A stretch of DNA of 64,000 bases from Lewinellaceae bacterium (GTDB lineage: Bacteria > Bacteroidota > Bacteroidia > Chitinophagales > Saprospiraceae). The DNA is taken from the NCBI GenBank assembly GCA_020636025.1, contig JACJYQ010000003.1, positions 1 to 64,000 of the forward strand, read 5' to 3'. This document shows, in pieces, positions 17,389 to 25,797 of the stretch. The first letter of the stretch is position 1; each line of letters starts with the position of its first letter. The position numbers and the translations under genes were made by a program. The notes under the pieces were generated by a model. That model worked only from the letters and a program-made list of their open reading frames with translations. It ran no database searches and was not told where the DNA came from.

Positions 17389-18567
17389 TCAGATTCGTTC
17401 AATTACAATGGCTGTAGCGCCGCCACCGCCATTGCAAATGGCAGCCAGTCCAAGTTTTCCGTTTTTCTGTTGCAAAACATTATTCAATGTAGTGACGATT
17501 CGCGCTCCGGAAGCGCCAAGTGGGTGACCGAGGGCTACGGCTCCACCAAATACATTGGTTTTATCATGTGCTACATCCAGCATTTGCTCGAATGCCAGGG
17601 TTACGGCGGCGAAAGCTTCGTTTACTTCGAAATAATCAATATCGTCTTTACTCAAGCCAGCCATTTTAAGCGCTTTTGGAGCTGCTACGGTAGGAGAGGT
17701 GGTAAACCACTGTGGTTCCTGCTCGGCATCGGCAAATCCGCGGATCTTGGCTACTGGCTTCAAGTTGAGGCGCTTTACTGCCTCCTCGCTGGCCAGGATC
17801 AATGCCGTGGCGCCGTCGTTAATGGTGCTGGCGTTGGCAGCTGTAACCGTTCCATCAGGCGTAAAGGCGGGGCGCAATCCCGGGATCTTATCGAACATTA
17901 CTTTCTTGTATTCTTCATCCTCTGAAATCGCCAACGGATCGCCTTTTCGTTGTGGAACCAAAACAGGTACAATTTCAGATTTGAACAAACCGGCTTCTGT
18001 AGACGCCGCAGCGCGCTTGTAGGAATCAATGGCAAAAGCATCCTGCGCTTCCCGCGTGATGTGGTACTTGGCAGCAGTAGCATCGGCGCAAACACCCATG
18101 GCTTTTTGGTTGTACACATCGGTTAGACCGTCTTTAGCCAGACCGTCCACCAGCGTAGCATCGCCGTATTTGTATCCCCAGCGAGCGTTGGGCAGGTAAT
18201 AGGGTATTTGCGACATGTTTTCCATACCACCAGCCACCACGATGTCATTCAGCCCCAACATGATGCTTTGCGCACCAAAGGTGATGGATTTCATGCCTGA
18301 GGCGCATACCTTATTTATGGTAGTGCAAGGGATGTTATCGGGTAATCCGGCAAAACGTGCTGCCTGTCGTGCAGGCGCCTGACCGAGATTGGCGCTCACC
18401 ACATTGCCCATCAGCACTTCATTCACCTGATCGGCTGCTACACCGGCTTTTTCCAAAGCGCCTTTAATGGCAGCTGCGCCAAGCTCCGTAGCGGATACTC
18501 CGGAAAATTGGCCTCCAAAGCTTCCAATGGGTGTTCTTACGGCCGATACGATAAATACTTCTTTCAT
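17389..18567 (-). CDS. acetyl-CoA C-acetyltransferase (thiolase)
   Basis: A 392-residue thiolase starting MKEVFIVSAVRTPIG at 18567. Catalytic residues are visible: the nucleophile C88 in NKVCASGMKSI, the His in GGAVALGHPLGASGARI (near 348) and the second Cys in ICNGGGGATA (near 378). It condenses or cleaves acetoacetyl-CoA. It heads a tight minus-strand run with purD and scpA and has a promoter match at 18585-18592. An atoB/thlA-type name would fit, but direction of use is not set by sequence. Confidence 0.94.
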   Translation of the reverse strand: MKEVFIVSAVRTPIGSFGGQFSGVSATELGAAAIKGALEKAGVAADQVNEVLMGNVVSANLGQAPARQAARFAGLPDNIPCTTINKVCASGMKSITFGAQSIMLGLNDIVVAGGMENMSQIPYYLPNARWGYKYGDATLVDGLAKDGLTDVYNQKAMGVCADATAAKYHITREAQDAFAIDSYKRAAASTEAGLFKSEIVPVLVPQRKGDPLAISEDEEYKKVMFDKIPGLRPAFTPDGTVTAANASTINDGATALILASEEAVKRLNLKPVAKIRGFADAEQEPQWFTTSPTVAAPKALKMAGLSKDDIDYFEVNEAFAAVTLAFEQMLDVAHDKTNVFGGAVALGHPLGASGARIVTTLNNVLQQKNGKLGLAAICNGGGGATAIVIERI

Positions 18568-18584
18568 TGATTTTATTTTTTGTG

Positions 18585-18592
18585 CAAAGGTA
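18585..18592 (-). promoter_or_regulatory. -7 promoter element for thiolase-purD-scpA
   Basis: On the minus strand this reads TACCTTTG, matching TANNTTTG, 18 bp before the thiolase ATG. The position 19 bp upstream reads TTTT, one base off TTTG. Confidence 0.5.
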
Positions 18593-18659
18593 TTCACAGT
18601 TTCAAGTGGATAAAAGGAATACCCATATTGGTTTGATTTTTTTCAGATAGCCATTGGGC

Positions 18660-18860
18660 ACTCCCGTGCCACGATCCCCGAGGCATGTGTCCGTACTCAT
18701 ACCCCTGGTCTTGTGTTGGCGCCTCGTGCCACGATCCCCGAGGCATGTGTCCGGGCCCGTACTTCTGGTCTTGGGTTCACGCCTCGTGCCACGATCCCCG
18801 AGGCATGTGTCCGGATCTGTATCCCCGGTCTTGTGTTCGCGCCCCGTGCCACGATCCCCG
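18660..18860. repeat. 60-bp-period tandem repeat, about 3.3 copies
   Basis: The phrase GTGCCACGATCCCCGAGGCA begins at 18666, 18726 and 18786, and is truncated after GTGCCACGATCCCCG at 18846: exactly 60 bp apart. About 30 bp of each unit is invariant and about 30 bp (around GGTCTTG-GTT) varies. Both strands stay open as 20-residue repeats, but with no start signal or recognisable protein. The spacers resemble each other, so it is not a CRISPR array. Confidence 0.85.
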
Positions 18861-18887
18861 CATTTCATACGGGGTTATTTATGTTTT

Positions 18888-18926
18888 ACCACTTCGTGGT
18901 TTTTTAAGGAGTTTCACTCCTTTTTT
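18888..18926 (+). terminator. two consecutive small hairpins with T tracts
   Basis: ACCACTTCGTGGT then TTTTT (18888-18905), and GGAGTTTCACTCC then TTTTTT (18908-18926). Both have plus-strand polarity, so they would end a rightward transcript through the 60-bp repeats rather than either flanking gene. The same hairpin style occurs inside the repeat at 57091. Confidence 0.5.
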
Positions 18927-18991
18927 ATACACTGGCAAATAACTTCGTTTTGCCATTATCGAATTAGCTAATTATCACATTAGCTAATTAC

Positions 18992-20698
18992 TCAATATCC
19001 TTTCGCTGAGTCCTCCCCACGTTCATCGGCAACGCCTTGCCATTTGCCGTCTGACAGGCGTATGATGGCCTCCACTCTGCCTATGGCGCTGCGTTCAGTT
19101 ACGGTATGTCCTTTTGCTTCCAGTTTGGTTATTACATCAGGAGCAAAGCAGCCCTCCTCTATGGAAATCTGGTCGGGTTTCCATTGGTGGTGAAAGCGTT
19201 TCGCCTGTACGGCTTCACTTAGTGACATATCAAACAAACTCAGGTTGATGATTACCTGATACACGCTGGTTGGAATGGTGGTTCCGCCAGGTGTACCAAC
19301 GATCAGCCATGTTTTTTTGTCCTTGGCTACAATGGTCGGGGTCATGCTGCTCAGTGGTCTTTTGTTTCCGGCGACTGCGTTGGCTTTTCCTCCAATGGCG
19401 CCGTATAGATTCGGAGTTCCAGGCTTGGCGCTGAAATCATCCATTTCATTGTTTAGGATAAATCCTGCGCCCCCAACGACAGTTCGGGAACCATAACTGT
19501 CGTTCAGGGTGGTGGTAATGGAAACGGCATTTCCATCTTTGTCGACAATCGAAAAGTGAGTGGTTTCTTCACTTTCCTTTATATACCCGGCGGTCATGTC
19601 CATGCTTACGGTTGCCGTATCAGGGTTGAAGGTTGACATCCGTTTGCGAAGGTATTCCGGGTCGGTAAGTCCGTTTTCCGGCACCTTGTAAAAATCGGGA
19701 TCAGCCATGTGGACAGACCGGTCGGCATAAGCGCGGCGTTCGGCTTCGGCCATTAAATGAACAGCTTCAGCGCTGTGAAAGCCGTATTTTTTCAATGGAT
19801 AATCAGAGACCATGCCCAGCATCTGATGCAATAGAAGGCCACCGCTACTGGGTGATGGCATGGAAACGATGTGCAGTCCATTCCAGTCGAATTCGTGGGG
19901 TTTACGCCAAACACTGTGATAATTTTCCAGATCTTCTGCGGTAATAAGCCCTCCTTTTTTCTCCATTTCCCGCTGAATCAATTTAACCGTGGCACCAGCA
20001 TAAAAACCATCACGGCCGTCTCCGGCGATACGCCTGAGTGTTTCAGCCAGGTCTTTCTGGATTAGCCAGTCACCTGCTTTCCAGCCTCCCATTTTTACGA
20101 AGGCAGGTGTAAAGCTGCAATTCTGAGCAAAAATAAGCCGCTCCTGATTTAAGGTTTCTGCTTCAGATTCCGTTATTTGATAGCCTTTGTCGGCCAGTTC
20201 CACGGCAGGCATTACCAATGCACCCCAGCGAAGTTTTCCATATTTTTTATGCGCTTCCCACATACCATCTACAGACCCTGGAACTCCTGCAGCCAACGCT
20301 CCGTATTTGCTCAGTTTGGGAAGCACTTTTCCCAGTGAATCCTGATACATTTTTTCAGTAGCAGCAGCAGGCGCTTTTTCCCGGAAATCAAGCGCATAGC
20401 TATTGCCCAGATAATCGCGATAGATCATAAATCCGCCGCCACCAATGTTTCCGGCTCTTGGATAGACCACAGCCAGGGCAAACTGCACAGCAACTGCGGC
20501 ATCAATGGCATTTCCACCCTGCTTCAATATCTCTATTCCAACCTTGGTAGCCAGTGGGTGAGCGCTCACCACAACTGCGCTGTCGGCCGTAATTTCCTTT
20601 TGTATTTCGTAGGGGAAAGGGACAATTTGAGATTGGGAAAACGCCAAAAACGGGCTGAAAAGCACCGTCAGAATTAAATTTCGCAAAATTTTTTTCAT
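18992..20698 (-). CDS. ggt: gamma-glutamyltransferase
   Basis: A 568-residue Ntn-hydrolase with a signal peptide (ending LAFSQ). It self-cleaves before the threonine in EETTHFSIVDKDGNAVSITTTLN (near residue 380), which then acts as nucleophile; the small-subunit loops GSRTVVGGAGFILNNEMDDF and RPLSSMTPTIV are intact, as is AVAVQFALAVVYPRAGNIGGGGF in the large subunit. It would hydrolyse or transfer the gamma-glutamyl group of glutathione-like peptides in the periplasm. No operon partner is apparent. An AATTAGCTAATT-type word palindrome abuts its 3' end. Confidence 0.95.
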   Translation of the reverse strand: MKKILRNLILTVLFSPFLAFSQSQIVPFPYEIQKEITADSAVVVSAHPLATKVGIEILKQGGNAIDAAVAVQFALAVVYPRAGNIGGGGFMIYRDYLGNSYALDFREKAPAAATEKMYQDSLGKVLPKLSKYGALAAGVPGSVDGMWEAHKKYGKLRWGALVMPAVELADKGYQITESEAETLNQERLIFAQNCSFTPAFVKMGGWKAGDWLIQKDLAETLRRIAGDGRDGFYAGATVKLIQREMEKKGGLITAEDLENYHSVWRKPHEFDWNGLHIVSMPSPSSGGLLLHQMLGMVSDYPLKKYGFHSAEAVHLMAEAERRAYADRSVHMADPDFYKVPENGLTDPEYLRKRMSTFNPDTATVSMDMTAGYIKESEETTHFSIVDKDGNAVSITTTLNDSYGSRTVVGGAGFILNNEMDDFSAKPGTPNLYGAIGGKANAVAGNKRPLSSMTPTIVAKDKKTWLIVGTPGGTTIPTSVYQVIINLSLFDMSLSEAVQAKRFHHQWKPDQISIEEGCFAPDVITKLEAKGHTVTERSAIGRVEAIIRLSDGKWQGVADERGEDSAKGY

Positions 20699-20927
20699 GG
20701 AAATTATTGGCTTTCAAAGCGTTGCGTGAAACCTATTGTGGTTAAGCCCAAAATTGATTTTGGGCTGCAAACCTAGCTTAATTTTAGTAAAAACGGCGTT
20801 TTTTGCTCAAATCAGGGAATCAAGGAACACAGAAGAAAGACGGGTTATTAACAATTGTTGAATATAAATGGTTGGTAGTTGTTGGTTAAATTTTGATCAA
20901 TTTTGAAGAAAAACTGAATTGCCATTC

Positions 20928-20935
20928 TATTTTTG
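20928..20935 (+). promoter_or_regulatory. -7 promoter element for the M23 peptidase gene
   Basis: TATTTTTG matches TANNTTTG, with a TTTG at 20902-20905, a spacing of 22 bp rather than the ideal 19. It covers the in-frame TTG at 20933, which argues for the downstream GTG start. Confidence 0.5.
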
Positions 20936-20989
20936 CCACAGCCATACCCCGAAAACAATACATTAAGCCATTATAATCGAAGCATTCTA

Positions 20990-22357
20990 GTGAACTCAGA
21001 CAATAACAGGCCTGCGCCTTGGCACAGGCGAGTATGGGATAAAATTACCCGCAAAAGAAATTTACTGATTGGAGGTTCTCTCATATCCATTGGCTTATTT
21101 GCAGCCACCCTTCAAATCACCCAGAATAGTCAATCTGCAGCCCTGATCATGGCAAAGCCTCAGCTCGATGCGCTTGCCATTGTTCCGCAAAATATGCGCT
21201 GGGGTTTTGCCATAGATGAATTCCAAGTGGAAGAACTGGAGCTACGCTCCGGTGACATACTTGGAGACATCCTGCTAAAACGCGGACTTACCTACCCACA
21301 AATTCAGCAACTGGTGGATCAGTCGAAAGGAGTGTTCAACATCACCTCTTTCCGCATGGGCAAAAATCTGAACTTTTTGACAAGAGGAGACGAGGCCATT
21401 CCACAGTTTATGATTTATGAGCCGTCGCCTTACGAATATATCCTGTTCAATTTACGCGAACCCTTCACCGTTGAAGTCGTTAAACGCGACGTGCAAACAG
21501 AAATCGTGGCTGCTTCCGGTGTATTGGAAACCAATTTCTGGCAAGCGCTTGTGGACAACGACCTCAGCGACGAACTGGCCGATGGCATGATCGATCTGCT
21601 TGCTTCTTCAGTTGATTTTTACCATCAAAAAGTCGGCGACCGTTTCAAGGTGGTTTTTGAGCAACATTATGTTGAAGGGAAGGCCGTTGGAACCGGAAAG
21701 ATCCTGGCAGCTGTATATGAGCGCGATGAAAAAGAGTCTTTTGCCTTCAATTTTGAAAAAGAAGGTGAGAAAACTAATTATTACGATTTCGAAGGAAGAC
21801 CTGCCAGAAAGGCGTTTTTGAAATCACCGGTTAAATTCAGCCGTATTTCGAGTCGATACAATCTGAACCGTAAGCACCCAATCCTAGGTTACAGAAGAGC
21901 GCACCGTGGTACTGATTATGCAGCGCCAACGGGCACTCCGATCATGGCTGTTGCAGAAGGAACGGTAACCGAAGCTTGTCGCCGTGGCGGTAACGGAATT
22001 TATGTAAAAATCCGTCATGATGGCACTTACAGTACCCAATACCTGCACATGAGCCGCTATGCAAAAGGCATCCGCCCAGGTGTTAGAGTTGCTCAGGGAC
22101 AAACAATTGGATATGTAGGTTCCACCGGTTTGTCTACAGGACCTCACTGTTGTTTCCGATTCTGGAAAAACGGAGTGGAAGTGGATCACCTGCGTCTCAA
22201 TCTGCCTCAGCCCAAACCAATTTCAGGAGAATTACTCGAAGAGTTTAAAGTTGCCCGCGATGAGTTGCTCAAGCTCCTGAATTCTGTGCCTTACCGCACA
22301 CACGAGGAGATTGCTCAAGGCCCACAAGGGCTTTCCAAGATACATACCGAACCCTGA
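20990..22357 (+). CDS. membrane-anchored M23-family peptidase with a Cys in the HxH motif
   Basis: A 455-residue protein from GTG 20990; the TTG at 20933 lies in the promoter. One N-terminal membrane segment (NLLIGGSLISIGLFAATLQI) anchors it, followed by an N-terminal inhibitory-type region and a C-terminal LytM/M23 domain. The metal pair HRGTDYAAPTGTPI is present, but the HxH motif reads GPHCCFRFW: the catalytic-type His is kept and the zinc-ligand His is Cys. As I recall this variant is usual in one Bacteroidota subfamily, and Cys may still bind zinc. It would cut peptidoglycan cross-links, or bind them if inactive. Confidence 0.88.
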   Translation: MNSDNNRPAPWHRRVWDKITRKRNLLIGGSLISIGLFAATLQITQNSQSAALIMAKPQLDALAIVPQNMRWGFAIDEFQVEELELRSGDILGDILLKRGLTYPQIQQLVDQSKGVFNITSFRMGKNLNFLTRGDEAIPQFMIYEPSPYEYILFNLREPFTVEVVKRDVQTEIVAASGVLETNFWQALVDNDLSDELADGMIDLLASSVDFYHQKVGDRFKVVFEQHYVEGKAVGTGKILAAVYERDEKESFAFNFEKEGEKTNYYDFEGRPARKAFLKSPVKFSRISSRYNLNRKHPILGYRRAHRGTDYAAPTGTPIMAVAEGTVTEACRRGGNGIYVKIRHDGTYSTQYLHMSRYAKGIRPGVRVAQGQTIGYVGSTGLSTGPHCCFRFWKNGVEVDHLRLNLPQPKPISGELLEEFKVARDELLKLLNSVPYRTHEEIAQGPQGLSKIHTEP

Positions 22358-22360
22358 ATT

Positions 22361-22459
22361 AATGAGCTAATTAGCTAATGCGATAATTAGCTAATGTGAT
22401 TTTAGATCGTCAATTTTCAAATCTGAAATTTTATTAGCATATTAGCTAATTAGCTCATT
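22361..22459. repeat. TAGCTAAT-word inverted repeat between convergent genes
   Basis: Arms at 22361-22387 (beginning AATGAGCTAATTAGCTAAT) and 22433-22459 pair with 3 mismatches in 27. A further TAGCTAATGTGAT word lies inside. The same words occur at 18960-18990. Confidence 0.75.
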
Positions 22460-22470
22460 ATCAAATTGTT

Positions 22471-24588
22471 TTAGCTTTTCACCACCATTAGTTTTCCACT
22501 CTGCATCCTTCCGTTGTTTAAAATTCGGATGGTGTAAAACCCTGCGGGCAGGTCAGCTACACGTATGGAGTTTAGTCCGGCTACAGGTTTTTCGAGTTTA
22601 CGTACTCCCTGGCCTTCGGAATCATACAGGGTAATGGATTGTACCTCTACGGGCAGGTCAATGGTGAATTGATCGACGGCCGGATTTGGATAATAGGTAG
22701 CCTGAATGGCACTTTCAGAATCCTGCTGTTGGTTGTCTTCGAATCGGATGTTGGATTTGCCCTCACAGCTTTGAACACTGGTATATTCGGTAATGATGCG
22801 GACGAAGAGATCATTCAAGGGCTCCACCTTGTACTCATCAGAGGTCGGTTCCAGGTGTTTGCCGCCGATGCCGGAATGATCGGTCAGGAAAAGATAGGAG
22901 CCATTGGTGGCCAGGCCAAAAAACTTCATCAGGAACTCAGTGTCTTTACGGATTCCGCTGGCGCCAAGTGGGACAATGCGAATGCCTTTTTTGGCGGCTT
23001 CCTGAATACTTTTCTGCAGGCTTGCATTGATCTCTGAGCCTTCGTGTGGACTGGCATCCAGAATCAGGAAACAGATACGGGCGATGGCATGTTCGCTCCA
23101 GTTTTGTCTGTAAATGGCTTCCTCCAGGGCGCTGTGTACCGCTTCCGGATAGTCACCGCCGCCACCGGCATACTGATTCTGAATAAACTGTACCGTCTTG
23201 TTGATGTCGGTTGAAAGCCCACTGCTTTTTACAGTGTAATCATCGGTTTTGTCCTTGTAAAAAACGGTACCCATTCTGTAATTCAGGGAAGGATTGTTGT
23301 TTTTTGAGCGGGAGATCACATCCAACACTTCGGTTTTCAGGTATTCAATTTCATCCCCCATGCTTCCGGTAGCATCCACCGCCCAAACAATGTCCACGTT
23401 AGTTGGGGCACCACAAGGCACGTCAATTTTGTGAAAATTGAATCCTTCTTTGGCAGACTTTGGTTTTCCCAAATCGTATTTTCTGCCGTTGATCCAGGCT
23501 TCTGCTTTCAGGTTTGAGTATTCCTTTTGGTCATAAAGTCCGGCCCATAGCTCGGCCTTACCGGTATTATCGCTGTGTGCCTCCCAAATAATGGTTCCAT
23601 TACTTTTCAGTTGTACAATGGCATCAGCAACCGGAACATCATTTACATTGGTCAGGAAAACGGTATATCTCTGGTGTGCATAAAAGCCATACATTTTTTC
23701 ATAGGAGGCGATTTCACCATCTGCCAGCAGGTCTACCCAATGTCGGTTCCAGTTGTGCAGATCGTTCCATTCGCCGGCTGTTAATAATCCGGCTTTGGGG
23801 CGAGGTTGTTTTATGGTGCCAGGCGATGTGGGATCTGATTCTTCTTTGGCCGGTTCTTCATAAACGCTGCCATCTTCTATGTCGATCAGCATCACTTTTT
23901 CTTCATAAGTCTCTGGTTCGAACACGACTTCCACCTTTTTCAGCCTGCCGTCTGCATCCTTAATAATTGTGGGATCTGTCGGTTCTGCTTCTAATTTTTT
24001 GTTTTTGATTACATGTCCTCTATATGGATTTAAATCGTGAGTTTCTGTAGCGGGTACTTCGCTAGGCATAGGTTTCGCTTCGCCACTTGATGGCTTGAAA
24101 ACGGCAGGTTCAACCGGTGCTCTGCCTAACGCACCTTCTCCGGCCGGAGCACTCGGACTCGCTTTTGAAGATTTATCACGCGACCTTTCGCTACTCCCTA
24201 CACGCAAACCATAGACGTCGTCAGCTTCTTTTCGCTTGTAGGCTTTGGTTATGACTACCTCAGATAGCATTGTATGGCTTTCCATTTTAAAATTGAGTTC
24301 AAGGTCTTTACCAGCGAGCAGTTTTACGTCAGTTAAACGCTGGGTTTCATACCCCATGTAGAGAACCTCAAGATCGTAAACTCCGGGCTCTGCTTCAATA
24401 CAATACTTTCCTTCCAGGTCAGTAACTACCTTTACAACAACATTTCTATCTTTAAATAATGTAACTTGAGCTCCGATCAATGCTTCTTCTGAATCACTAA
24501 TCTTTCCACAAATTTTTGATTTCTCCTGATGAGAAAATAAGCTGGCAAATACCAGCCATAAGGCACTTAGGAATAGGCTTGTTTTCAT
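22471..24588 (-). CDS. VWA-domain protein with carboxypeptidase-like N-domain and T9SS type A sorting domain
   Basis: A 705-residue exported protein (ATG 24588 preferred to TTG 24594). Order: signal peptide; a CarboxypepD_reg-like domain (about 25-110, CGKISDSEEALIGAQVTLFKD); a low-complexity linker; a von Willebrand A domain (about 395-600) with a MIDAS motif DATGSMGDE and the strand HAIARICFLILDASPH; and a C-terminal YPNPAVDQFTIDLP ... AGFYTIRILNNGRMQSGKLMVVKS sorting domain (about 635-705) that would send it through the type IX system to the cell surface. VWA domains bind protein ligands through metal; the partner is unknown. Confidence 0.88.
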   Translation of the reverse strand: MKTSLFLSALWLVFASLFSHQEKSKICGKISDSEEALIGAQVTLFKDRNVVVKVVTDLEGKYCIEAEPGVYDLEVLYMGYETQRLTDVKLLAGKDLELNFKMESHTMLSEVVITKAYKRKEADDVYGLRVGSSERSRDKSSKASPSAPAGEGALGRAPVEPAVFKPSSGEAKPMPSEVPATETHDLNPYRGHVIKNKKLEAEPTDPTIIKDADGRLKKVEVVFEPETYEEKVMLIDIEDGSVYEEPAKEESDPTSPGTIKQPRPKAGLLTAGEWNDLHNWNRHWVDLLADGEIASYEKMYGFYAHQRYTVFLTNVNDVPVADAIVQLKSNGTIIWEAHSDNTGKAELWAGLYDQKEYSNLKAEAWINGRKYDLGKPKSAKEGFNFHKIDVPCGAPTNVDIVWAVDATGSMGDEIEYLKTEVLDVISRSKNNNPSLNYRMGTVFYKDKTDDYTVKSSGLSTDINKTVQFIQNQYAGGGGDYPEAVHSALEEAIYRQNWSEHAIARICFLILDASPHEGSEINASLQKSIQEAAKKGIRIVPLGASGIRKDTEFLMKFFGLATNGSYLFLTDHSGIGGKHLEPTSDEYKVEPLNDLFVRIITEYTSVQSCEGKSNIRFEDNQQQDSESAIQATYYPNPAVDQFTIDLPVEVQSITLYDSEGQGVRKLEKPVAGLNSIRVADLPAGFYTIRILNNGRMQSGKLMVVKS

Positions 24589-24660
24589 AACCAAATATTT
24601 TTTGTTTTAACGAATCATAAGGAAGGGATGCAAGGGAAGAGAGAAATGCATAAAATCAAT

Positions 24661-24790
24661 GAATCAATGCGCCATGTGCCAATGCGAAATGCGCAATTTT
24701 AAAGGATGTCGGCTGTAAAGTTCATCCGATTTTATTAAGCATTGGTACATTGCACATGGCGCATTGATTCATTTCGCATTAGTTTTACAC
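24661..24790. repeat. AATGCG-word inverted repeat in a divergent gap
   Basis: 24661-24685 (GAATCAATGCGCCATGTGCC ...) is answered by 24739-24770, which contains GCACATGGCGCATTGATTC with a 7-bp insertion. It lies between the divergent VWA and prohibitin-like genes, where promoters are also expected; none matches the consensus clearly. Confidence 0.65.
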
Positions 24791-24822
24791 TTGTATATCG
24801 ATCAATCAAAATCAATTGTAAC

Positions 24823-25725
24823 ATGTTCTTTCTATTTCTTGGTGCGATCATCATCATTTTCAGTCTGTCTCTTTCCAAGGCAAATCCAAATTTTGCGGCT
24901 TTTGGAAAAACAGGACGTTTGTTAGGCATAGGATTAATTGTAGTTGGGCTTGCCACTTCTTGCTTTGTTCAGATTCCACCGGGTGTCGTTGGGGTTCAAA
25001 CATTATTTGGAAAGGTCCAGTCAGGCCTGCTTACTGAAGGTCTTAATTTTGTTAATCCGATGGTAGAGGTAAACCGTTTTGATATCAGAACTCAGAACTA
25101 CACCATGTCGGCTGTAACCAATGAAGGTTCTCAGGTAGGTGACGATGCGATCCGGGTGCTAACGGCCGATGGTTTGGAAGTTGTCATCGATCTGTCGGTA
25201 CTCTATAGAATACTACCCGACAAAGCGCCGGAGATCCTGCGAACCCTGGGTCGTGATATAACAGATAAGATCGTAAGACCAGTATCTCGCACGAAAATTC
25301 GTGACAACGCAGTTTATTACGATGCCGTTGCCCTTTATTCCTCCAAGCGCGAGGAATTCCAGCAAAAAATATTTCAGACTATTGAAAAGGAATTCCAAAA
25401 CCGTGGACTGGTTTTAGAGTCAATCCTGATCCGAAATATTACACTGCCAGCTTCTGTTCGAGCAACCATTGAGTCCAAGATCAATGCCGAACAGGAAGCT
25501 CAGAAAATGAAATTTATTCTGGACAAGGAAAAACAAGAAGCCGAGCGTAAGCGGGTGGAAGCACAAGGTATTTCTGATTATCAAAAAATCCTGACATCTT
25601 CTTTATCTGACAAGCTTCTTCAATATGAGCAGATCAAAGCTCAGAAAGAACTTGCTCTCTCTGCCAACGCCAAGGTCGTTGTGATGGGAAGTGGGAAGGG
25701 AGTTAATATGCTCATTGGACAGTAA
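24823..25725 (+). CDS. SPFH/prohibitin-family membrane protein
   Basis: A 300-residue protein from ATG 24823 (upstream in-frame codons lie in the repeat). Two hydrophobic segments at the N-terminus (FFLFLGAIIIIFSLSL and LLGIGLIVVGLATSCFV) precede a Band 7 domain (about 45-200: IPPGVVGVQTLFGKVQSGLLTEGLNFVNP ... RNITLPASVRATIESKINAEQEAQ) and a charged coiled coil. Relatives form large ring scaffolds that modulate membrane proteases such as FtsH. It converges on the M28 peptidase. Confidence 0.92.
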   Translation: MFFLFLGAIIIIFSLSLSKANPNFAAFGKTGRLLGIGLIVVGLATSCFVQIPPGVVGVQTLFGKVQSGLLTEGLNFVNPMVEVNRFDIRTQNYTMSAVTNEGSQVGDDAIRVLTADGLEVVIDLSVLYRILPDKAPEILRTLGRDITDKIVRPVSRTKIRDNAVYYDAVALYSSKREEFQQKIFQTIEKEFQNRGLVLESILIRNITLPASVRATIESKINAEQEAQKMKFILDKEKQEAERKRVEAQGISDYQKILTSSLSDKLLQYEQIKAQKELALSANAKVVVMGSGKGVNMLIGQ

Positions 25726-25730
25726 TAATA

Positions 25731-25797
25731 GTGGTTAATGGTTAACGGTTAATGGTTAATGAGTTTTATTAACCATTAACCGTTAACCATTAATCAC
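25731..25797. repeat. GGTTAAT-word palindrome between convergent genes
   Basis: Arms 25731-25760 and 25768-25797 pair at 29 of 30 positions around a 7-nt loop. They are built from repeated GGTTAATG/GGTTAACG words. The right arm supplies the stop codon of the M28 gene. It could act as a bidirectional terminator. Confidence 0.85.

Noticed and set aside
18660..18860. CRISPR-like alternation of about 30-bp repeats and about 30-bp spacers
   Set aside because: The spacers are clearly similar to each other (each has GGTCTTG-GTT near the same place), there are only three, and no cas gene is near. It is a 60-bp tandem repeat.
18602..18971. Open frames through the 60-bp repeat on both strands (20-residue repeats)
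   Set aside because: A 60-bp period keeps any stop-free frame open by itself; changes between units are mostly amino-acid-altering and no family is recognised.
20933..20989. TTG start for the M23 peptidase
   Set aside because: The TTG is part of a TATTTTTG promoter element, so the GTG at 20990 is preferred.
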